From positions 1 through 64,000 of the forward strand of contig CAZGML010000010.1 in assembly GCA_964526965.1 (NCBI GenBank): a DNA stretch of 64,000 bases, written 5' to 3'. Source of the DNA: UBA6265 sp964526965 (GTDB lineage Bacteria; Chloroflexota; Chloroflexia; Thermomicrobiales; UBA6265). Shown one piece after another: positions 58,051 to 64,000 of the stretch. Made by a program: the position numbers and the translations under genes. Numbering within the stretch: the first letter of the stretch is position 1; each line of letters opens with the position of its first letter. Below the pieces are notes generated by a model, which saw only the letters and a program-made list of their open reading frames with translations, did no database searches and was not told the origin of the DNA.

Positions 58051-60684
58051 ATGCTGAAGATTCTTCAAACCACGGTGTATCGGGGCCCGAATATTTGGGC
58101 GCGAATGCCAGTTATTCACTATGTGGTGGATATTGGGGAGCTGGAGGATCGACCCAGCAACAAGATTCCAGGGTTTTACGAACACCTCACGGAATACCTG
58201 CCGTCGCTCTATGAACATGGCTGCTCCATTGGTCGGCCAGGCGGATTCCTGCAACGACTGCGGGAAGGTACGTGGATGGGCCACATCATGGAGCACGTCG
58301 CCATCGAGCTACAGAACCTGGCGGGTGCAGATGTCAGCCGCGGTAAAACGCGCTCCACCGGTGAACGAGGCGTCTACAACGTCATCTACCAATATGAGCA
58401 GGAGGATGTTGGCCTCGCCGCCGGGCAGCTCTCGCTGCGGGTTTTGAACCACATTATTTACAATACCGAGCCCGACGTTGATTTCGTGAAAGAACACGAA
58501 GAGAAGGTCATTAAGGTGGCCGAACGGCTCGCCTACGGACCGAGTACCGCCGCTATCGTTCAGGAAGCCGTACGCCGTGGAATCCCTGCCCTGCGGCTGG
58601 ACCCGCGCCGTTCCCTGGTACAACTCGGCCACGGCAAATACCAGCGCCGAATCTGGGCGACGGTAACATCGAGCACGGCCAATATCGCGGTGGACGTTGC
58701 CGCGAACAAGGAACTCACCAATCGACTCATGCACGAGATCGGGATTCCAGTTCCGCGGTCGGTGGTGGTGCGGTCGGAGGATGAAGCCGTGCGCCAGGCC
58801 GATCGGCTCGGCTACCCGGTGGTGATCAAGCCACTGGATGGCAACCATGGCCGTGGAGTGTTCGTGAACCTCGCCGACGAGGCGGAAGTGCGCGAGTTCT
58901 ATCCATCGGCGTTGGCAGAGGCGCGGGACGACGCAATTCTCGTTGAGACCTATATCCCGGGCAAGGACTATCGCATTCTTGTTGTTAACAACAATGTTGT
59001 CGCTGTATCGGAGCGCGTTCCGGCGCACGTGATTGGCGATGGCAAGCGGACGATCGAGGAACTGATCGAGGTCACGAATTCAGATCCTCGCCGTGGTGTT
59101 GGTCACGAGAAAATCCTCACCCGCATCAATATCGATGCGCAGACAATGGAAGTACTGGAGCGGGGAAACCGCACCCTCGACACGGTTCCGGAGGAGGGCG
59201 AATTCGTGCAACTCAAGCTCACCGGCAACATGAGCACGGGCGGGACTGCCGTTGATCGCACTGATGACATCCATCCTGACAACGTCGAGATCGCACGCCA
59301 GGCTGCCATGGTGGTGGGTCTTGATATCGCGGGTATCGATTTCCTGACCGAAGACATCGCGGAATCCGCCCGGGAACGGGGTGGGGGAATTGTTGAAGTC
59401 AACGCCGGCCCCGGCTTCCGCATGCACACCAATCCGACGGAAGGGCATCCACGTCACGTGGGCCGGGCCGTGGTGGATATGATGTTCCCCCGCAATGAGG
59501 ATACGCGCGTGCCGATCATCGCCGTTACCGGTACCAACGGCAAGACGACGACATCTCGCATGATCGCGCACATCATGAAAGTGAGTGGTCGCACCGTCGG
59601 CCTCACCACTACCGATGGTATTTACATCGATGGCATGCAGATCCTCTCCGGCGATATGAGCGGCCCCATGAGCGCGCGAATGGTATTGAAGAATCCAACC
59701 GTCGATTACGCGGTGCTGGAAACGGCTCGCGGCGGTATCCTGCGATCCGGTCTCGGATTCGATCGCTGTAATGTCGGCGTGGTCACGAATATCGCCGCCG
59801 ATCATCTCGGCCTGAAAGGCGTGGATACGCTCTCGGAACTTGCGAAAGTGAAGGAAGTTGTTGTCGCCAACGTGTTGCGGGACGGTGTGAGCGTCCTGAA
59901 CGCTGACAACGAGTACACCGTCAGCATGACCCGCATCGCTCGAGGCGAGATCATTTTCTTCAGCATGAACGAGGAGAATTCGGTGATACGTGACCACATC
60001 CGGGCCAAGGGCCGGGCGGTGGTGCTGCGTCAAACGCGCCAGGGCGAGATGATCACGATCATCGAAAACAGGCGTGAGACGTCGCTGGTGCTGGCATCAC
60101 AGATCCCTGCCACCATGGAAAGTCGTATTCGCGTCAATATAGAGAATGCCATGGCCGCTGCTGCAGCTGCCCTGGCCGACGATGTGAATCTCGATTACAT
60201 CCGGTTGGGTCTGCGCACGTTTAACAACACGTTCTCGAACACACCGGGTCGCTTCAATATGTTGGACCTTGGCACGCGGCGAGTGTTGATGGATTACAGC
60301 CACAACGTCGCCGGACTGGAATCCATTGCGGATTTCGTGAGTCGCATGGAGGCGGAGCGCACCGTTGCCGTTATCAGCCTGCCAGGTGACCGGTCAAACA
60401 GCGATATGGAGGCCTTTGGCTCGCTTGCTGGCAAGACGTTCGACAAGATTATCATCCGGGAGGATGACAACACCCGCGGGCGCGCACGAGGCGAGATAGG
60501 CGACCTGTTGCGCCAGGCTGTGCTGGGTGCCGGCAAGAATCCGGACGACGTGGAGATCGTGCTCGATGAGCTTGAAGCCGCCCGGCACGCAGTAGATCAG
60601 TCCAGCAAGGGAGATTTGGTTGTGCTGCTGGTGGACAAGCCAGCCGCGGTTTGGGAACAACTTACGGGTGAAAAGCCCGAGTAA
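58051..60684 (+). CDS. cphA: Cyanophycin synthetase
   Basis: An 877-residue protein with the three-part CphA layout: N-terminal domain (1-160, LKILQTTVYRGPNIW), ATP-grasp (about 215-480, with IPVPRSVVVRSEDEAV, YPVVIKPLDGNHGRGV, YIPGKDYRIL and GFRMHTNPTEG) and a Mur ligase (about 490-877, IAVTGTNGKTTTSRMIAH, VTNIAADHLG, DYSHNVAGL, LPGDRSNSDM). It polymerises Asp and Arg into the reserve polymer multi-L-arginyl-poly-L-aspartate. GGGGGAGC precedes the ATG. The cphB-cphA pair handles both breakdown and synthesis. Confidence 0.95.
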   Translation: MLKILQTTVYRGPNIWARMPVIHYVVDIGELEDRPSNKIPGFYEHLTEYLPSLYEHGCSIGRPGGFLQRLREGTWMGHIMEHVAIELQNLAGADVSRGKTRSTGERGVYNVIYQYEQEDVGLAAGQLSLRVLNHIIYNTEPDVDFVKEHEEKVIKVAERLAYGPSTAAIVQEAVRRGIPALRLDPRRSLVQLGHGKYQRRIWATVTSSTANIAVDVAANKELTNRLMHEIGIPVPRSVVVRSEDEAVRQADRLGYPVVIKPLDGNHGRGVFVNLADEAEVREFYPSALAEARDDAILVETYIPGKDYRILVVNNNVVAVSERVPAHVIGDGKRTIEELIEVTNSDPRRGVGHEKILTRINIDAQTMEVLERGNRTLDTVPEEGEFVQLKLTGNMSTGGTAVDRTDDIHPDNVEIARQAAMVVGLDIAGIDFLTEDIAESARERGGGIVEVNAGPGFRMHTNPTEGHPRHVGRAVVDMMFPRNEDTRVPIIAVTGTNGKTTTSRMIAHIMKVSGRTVGLTTTDGIYIDGMQILSGDMSGPMSARMVLKNPTVDYAVLETARGGILRSGLGFDRCNVGVVTNIAADHLGLKGVDTLSELAKVKEVVVANVLRDGVSVLNADNEYTVSMTRIARGEIIFFSMNEENSVIRDHIRAKGRAVVLRQTRQGEMITIIENRRETSLVLASQIPATMESRIRVNIENAMAAAAAALADDVNLDYIRLGLRTFNNTFSNTPGRFNMLDLGTRRVLMDYSHNVAGLESIADFVSRMEAERTVAVISLPGDRSNSDMEAFGSLAGKTFDKIIIREDDNTRGRARGEIGDLLRQAVLGAGKNPDDVEIVLDELEAARHAVDQSSKGDLVVLLVDKPAAVWEQLTGEKPE

Positions 60685-60735
60685 TGACTGTAGCGACCCG
60701 GAGATTTACTCCGGGTCGTTTCGGCTTAACGATCA

Positions 60736-61734
60736 TCATCCGCCAATAGCGGCGCTAATCGTCTCGAATGCATCGATATCCCGTACTGAGATGTGGACGT
60801 ATCTGTCATCCTGCACGAGGAACAGGCTGTCGACAAATCCAACCATATCGTTCTGGTAGATACCGAGGTAGATCCAGGCAAGGCCCCGGTCTGGCTGGGC
60901 GTTCCAGCCATGGAAGTTTAGCGGTGGCCAGTTCTGGAAATCGGTGGCGATAGCGTCAAGCGCGATCGCGTCGTCCGATATTCCGTTCAGCGTTCCCTCG
61001 CCGTAATACCCGAGCGGCACGATATCGTCCGGATGATCGGATTCCCACGCGAGCCAGATGTCGGTTGCAAACATGTCTTGCGGGACACTATAGACCTCTT
61101 GTATGGTGAGCACGTTGTCACGACGGGTAATCGGGTCACGCAACACCTGTGGCAGTCGGTCGACGAATGTGGAACGCAATGACGTTATGGAGTCGAATCC
61201 GTACGGCGCAACGCCAATTTGCGGCGTCTGATCCTTCAGGCTGAATCGGTAGTTCTGCTCCTCCACCCAGGCACGATCGCGCCCGAAGAACCAGTTCCAC
61301 TGGCCGTTGTGCCAGCAAAGGCGCACAACGTCGTTGGTGACTGATCCGTCGGCGAACGATTGCGTGTAACTTACTTCCGCCACATCGGAATAGGTCTGAC
61401 CGTTTACCGACCACACCCAACTATCCAGATAGGTGACACCGGTTGCGATCGCAGGGCGTGGCCCGCGTGGTTGGAAATCGTTGTGATACCAGCCAATGAT
61501 CGTTGCACGTGGGACGATGGCCTGCGAATCCGGATGCACGAACGAGTAAAAGGTGTACAGGGCAGGCACATGCTCAATGGCTTCCAGGATGCTCAGGTAC
61601 TCGGCGGCCGCCATCGGGTCGGGGCCGTACATGACGCTTTCATCTTGGCCCAGGCGTGCTGCGGCAGTGCGTGCACCGAGGGTGGCGAACCCAAGCGCCG
61701 AGACGGTTGAAGCCAGGAAGTCTCGTCGATTCAT
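60736..61734 (-). CDS. Tat-exported protein of unknown function
   Basis: A 332-residue protein. The N-terminus MNRRDFLASTVSALGFATLG is a twin-arginine signal (RRDFLAS) with the Ala-x-Ala region AARTAAA-like after it, so a folded, perhaps cofactor-bearing domain is exported. The mature part is rich in Trp/Tyr and Asp (WHNGQWNWFFGRDRAWVEEQ, DIWLAWESDHPDD); I recognise no family. AAAGGGG eight bases upstream supports ATG 61734, which excludes the longer ORF to 62139 that overlaps the MFS gene. Confidence 0.75.
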   Translation of the reverse strand: MNRRDFLASTVSALGFATLGARTAAARLGQDESVMYGPDPMAAAEYLSILEAIEHVPALYTFYSFVHPDSQAIVPRATIIGWYHNDFQPRGPRPAIATGVTYLDSWVWSVNGQTYSDVAEVSYTQSFADGSVTNDVVRLCWHNGQWNWFFGRDRAWVEEQNYRFSLKDQTPQIGVAPYGFDSITSLRSTFVDRLPQVLRDPITRRDNVLTIQEVYSVPQDMFATDIWLAWESDHPDDIVPLGYYGEGTLNGISDDAIALDAIATDFQNWPPLNFHGWNAQPDRGLAWIYLGIYQNDMVGFVDSLFLVQDDRYVHISVRDIDAFETISAAIGG

Positions 61735-61799
61735 CCAGAAGCCCCTTTCACGTAGCAGATGCGGTTGGTCCCTGTTGGCATAATAGCAAAGTTGCGGAA

Positions 61800-63029
61800 T
61801 TATGCCTCTTCTTCGATATGCGTCAGTTTGGAGCCCAGTTTCGGAACGAGCCGGATAGCGCCGAGAGCAGCCAGCACAGTGCCAACACCACCAATCACTA
61901 CTGCGCCAGGGGCACCAATGGCGCTGGCCATGGCGCCGGCACGGAACTCGCCCAGCTGCGGGCCGCCCATGGCGAACATTGAGTGGGCGCTGGCGATGCG
62001 ACCACGATAGTTGTCTGGCGTCACGAGATTGCGAATCGTGTGGCGGAGGGCCATCGAAATCGAGTCGGCGGCTCCGGTTCCGGCCAGGAAGAGCATCGCG
62101 ATCCAGAGTGAGGGGCTCATGCCAAATCCGGCAATGCACAGCCCGTAGGCGATTACACAGGCCACCATGCCGAGTCCCGGACGTGCGGGCATCGTCATCA
62201 ATCCAAAAACCAGGCTGCCGATAACAGCCCCCACAGCCGGGGCGCTGAGCAGGAGTCCGAGCCGATCAGCTCCGCCGCCAAAGATCTCATCAGCGAAGAT
62301 CGGGAGCAGGTTGGTGAACGCGCCAAAGAAGGTGGCGATGAAGTCCAGACCCATAACCGCGAGCAGAATTGGCGTTTGCCACAGGAAGACGAAGCCTGCC
62401 TTAATCGCACCAAGTCCTCGTTCCGTCGGTATGTGGACTTCGAGCTTCGTGCGAATCGCCAACGCCGCGATAATCACCGCCGTGAAACCCACAGCGTTGA
62501 TTCCATAGACCATCGACAGTGACGTCTGCGAGATCAGAACTCCGCCGATTGCCGGGCCAACCACCATCGCTGCCTGCATTGCCAGGTTCGCCATGGTGGC
62601 TGCCCCTGCAATCTCGTTTCGTGGAACGAGGTTCGGGATCAACGCCTGCCGCGCGGGACCGGCCAGGGAGTTCAATGCTGAGGAAGCGAACGTGACTCCG
62701 TAGATAACGGCTAATGTGTCGTACCCACTCGCGGTGGCGAAGACCAATGCGATGGAGGTGAGCATTAACGCTATGTGGGTCCAGACCAGGATTTTGCGGC
62801 GATCGTGCTGATCGGCGATCACGCCACCGAGCAACCCGAACACAATTACTGGCGCGAAGCGGGCGAGGCCGAGGGCACCGAGTGCCAGGGCGTCGCCGGT
62901 GAGTTCATAAACGTGCCAGGTGATGGCCATACGCTGGATTTGCCAGCCGAGAATGGAAAGCGTGTCCGCAAGCCAGAGCTTGCGGAAATCGACGTGTCTG
63001 AGCGTGGAAAACGCGTTTCTGGAGGACAC
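61800..63029 (-). CDS. MFS transporter (EntS/MFS_3 type)
   Basis: A 409-residue transporter with 12 hydrophobic segments and a hydrophilic loop after the sixth. The EntS-like start is RHVDFRKLWLADTLSILGWQIQRMAITWHVYELTG and the loop motif GGVIADQHDRRKIL (A motif of MFS) follows the second helix pair. The second half has DNYRGRIASAHSMFAMGGPQLGE. Probably an exporter of a small molecule; the substrate is unknown. Start is GTG 63029 with GGGG nine bases upstream. Divergent from the dUTPase-like gene. Confidence 0.85.
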   Translation of the reverse strand: MSSRNAFSTLRHVDFRKLWLADTLSILGWQIQRMAITWHVYELTGDALALGALGLARFAPVIVFGLLGGVIADQHDRRKILVWTHIALMLTSIALVFATASGYDTLAVIYGVTFASSALNSLAGPARQALIPNLVPRNEIAGAATMANLAMQAAMVVGPAIGGVLISQTSLSMVYGINAVGFTAVIIAALAIRTKLEVHIPTERGLGAIKAGFVFLWQTPILLAVMGLDFIATFFGAFTNLLPIFADEIFGGGADRLGLLLSAPAVGAVIGSLVFGLMTMPARPGLGMVACVIAYGLCIAGFGMSPSLWIAMLFLAGTGAADSISMALRHTIRNLVTPDNYRGRIASAHSMFAMGGPQLGEFRAGAMASAIGAPGAVVIGGVGTVLAALGAIRLVPKLGSKLTHIEEEA

Positions 63030-63160
63030 TACCAGCTACCCCGGGCGAACGGCACAATCAATCGATTCTTTCACAGTGCAAGCATTCGGTCAAAAGGACG
63101 ACGTGCCTATCGCGTATGCTTATCGACTGGAAACTCTGACGCACCATTCAGGAGTGATAC

Positions 63161-63700
63161 ATGACACAGGAAACACCATCGTTGGCAGGCGCATTGAGTC
63201 GTGAGCAGTTGACCGCGCTCATCACCGACGAGAGGCCACTCATCACCGAATACATCGACCTGGAGAGCCAGATTCAGCCGAATGGTATCGACCTGACTCT
63301 GCGAGAAATCTCCCGCCACGAAGGGCAGGGGGTGATGGGAATCGACAAGGCTGATCGCGTGCTGCCCGAGCTGCAGCCCCTCGAGTTTGACGCCGATGGT
63401 TGGGTTACTTTGGAGCCGGGAATCTATCACATTGTCTACAACGAGGTGGTGGATATCCCGAAGAACCTGATGGCACTGGGGCGTCCACGCAGTAGCCTTA
63501 ATCGCTGCGGAGTCACTATTTACACAGCGGTGTGGGATGCTGGCTATACCGGGCGTTCCACAAGCCTGCTGGAGGTGATGAATCCCGCCGGGTTCCGCGT
63601 GCAGAAGGATGCCCGCGTGATGCAACTGGTTTTCTTCGGAATGAGCGAAGCGACCGCAGATGGATACCGCGGTCGCTATCAGGGCGAGAATATTGACTAG
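63161..63700 (+). CDS. dUTPase/dCTP deaminase-superfamily protein
   Basis: A 179-residue protein of the trimeric dUTPase/DCD fold, closest to archaeal-type dUTP nucleotidohydrolases: SQIQPNGIDLTLREISRHEG (motif 1), LEPGIYHIVYNEVVDIPKNLMALGRPRSSLNRCG (motif 2), AVWDAGYTGRSTSLLEVMNP (motif 3 with the conserved Asp and a Glu) and VMQLVFFGMSEATADGY with RGRYQGENID at the end. It lowers dUTP or deaminates dCTP to protect DNA from uracil. AGGAG six bases before the ATG. Which activity is not decidable by eye. Confidence 0.88.
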   Translation: MTQETPSLAGALSREQLTALITDERPLITEYIDLESQIQPNGIDLTLREISRHEGQGVMGIDKADRVLPELQPLEFDADGWVTLEPGIYHIVYNEVVDIPKNLMALGRPRSSLNRCGVTIYTAVWDAGYTGRSTSLLEVMNPAGFRVQKDARVMQLVFFGMSEATADGYRGRYQGENID

Positions 63701-63706
63701 GTCAGG

Positions 63707-63979
63707 TTAGCCGTCGTAGCGTCGGGCGTAGCCGGGTCGGTCTGGCTGCGCTCCTGGCACAGCGGACTGGTTGCGACGCACATCGCGCTCTTCCTCATAG
63801 GCGCAACCGTGTGCGGGGCAGTAATAGATGAGGGTATACTCGCTACCAGTTTGGTCGTGGAACCGGCTGGGACGTCCGAGCTTGCCGCGCAAGAGCATTT
63901 GCGTATTGTGATCCGGGCACACTGGAGTTTCCGATTTCTTGCTCCTTTTGCCGGTAAGTCTTTCAATTAGCGATGGCAT
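63707..63979 (-). CDS. Small zinc-ribbon-like protein of unknown function
   Basis: A 90-residue protein with two paired Cys/His motifs, ETPVCPDHNTQ (C-x2-H) and YYCPAHGCAYEEE (C-x2-H-x-C), spaced by about 30 residues, which suggests a zinc ribbon. It is rich in Arg and has no membrane segment. AGGGGA six bases before ATG 63979 supports the start. The ORF ends just beyond the convergent dUTPase-like gene. No function is assignable. Confidence 0.65.
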   Translation of the reverse strand: MPSLIERLTGKRSKKSETPVCPDHNTQMLLRGKLGRPSRFHDQTGSEYTLIYYCPAHGCAYEEERDVRRNQSAVPGAQPDRPGYARRYDG

Positions 63980-64000
63980 GCACGTTCCCCTGTCTCCATA

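Overview
The window reads as a chromosomal segment of a moderately GC-rich, non-enteric bacterium. Chloroflexota, probably near Thermomicrobia/Sphaerobacter, is my best guess. That placement is inference from content: CoxS/CoxM-type molybdo-flavoprotein subunits, a T-box leader in front of leuS, cyanophycin genes, an MshC-like CysRS relative, an archaeal-type translin homologue, an archaeal-type dUTPase/dCTP-deaminase-fold protein and an LPxTG-type surface protein. I see no phage, IS element, CRISPR array or rRNA operon. There is one tRNA gene.

Layout. 0-3 kb: two ATP-binding subunits of an oligopeptide ABC importer (the second runs off the left edge) and a HpcH/HpaI aldolase, all minus strand. 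3-10 kb: dprA, topA, a ROK glucokinase, ilvE and a CtpA-like S41 protein on the plus strand. 10-16 kb: an envelope/glycan set (GtrA, FAD oxidoreductase, PTPS-related membrane protein) ending in an unknown protein with a possible PD-(D/E)XK motif. 16-17.6 kb: CoxS and CoxM homologues without the large subunit. 17.6-24.2 kb (minus): sugar isomerase-like protein, an acidic membrane protein, a parvulin PPIase, the rpsF-ssb-rpsR operon and a CysRS/MshC-type ligase. 24.4-27 kb: a secreted protein, otsB, a DUF192 protein and a translin homologue.

27.0-30 kb holds the most unusual feature. A canonical leucine T-box leader (Stem I with a CUC specifier, Stem II, IIA/B, T-box bulge, terminator) lies in front of leuS, and a complete tRNA-Ala(GGC) gene sits between its sensing part and its antiterminator. 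30.4-34.7 kb: four consecutive genes for exported proteins, namely a Pro/Glu-repeat protein, a small beta-rich protein, a DUF916-like protein and a short LPDTG protein. Together they resemble the csc/WxL surface-complex clusters of lactic acid bacteria.

34.8-48.3 kb: orphan gcvPB, a two-gene unknown operon, a PAP2 enzyme, a ferredoxin-like protein with prfB (programmed frameshift), orphan parB, a CPBP protease, a CphA-related Mur ligase without ATP-grasp, moaA, a purine permease and a 2-hydroxyacid dehydrogenase. 48.3-54.1 kb (minus): a compact run of APH-like kinase, rnhB, yraN, moaB/mog, hisS, a PIG-L deacetylase and a galactokinase-like gene. Upstream of it is rplS, whose long acidic tail resembles that of S6. 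54.9-64 kb: homocysteine methyltransferase/MTHFR fusion, cyanophycinase and cyanophycin synthetase, a Tat-exported protein, an MFS exporter, a dUTPase/dCTP-deaminase-fold protein and a small zinc-ribbon-like protein.
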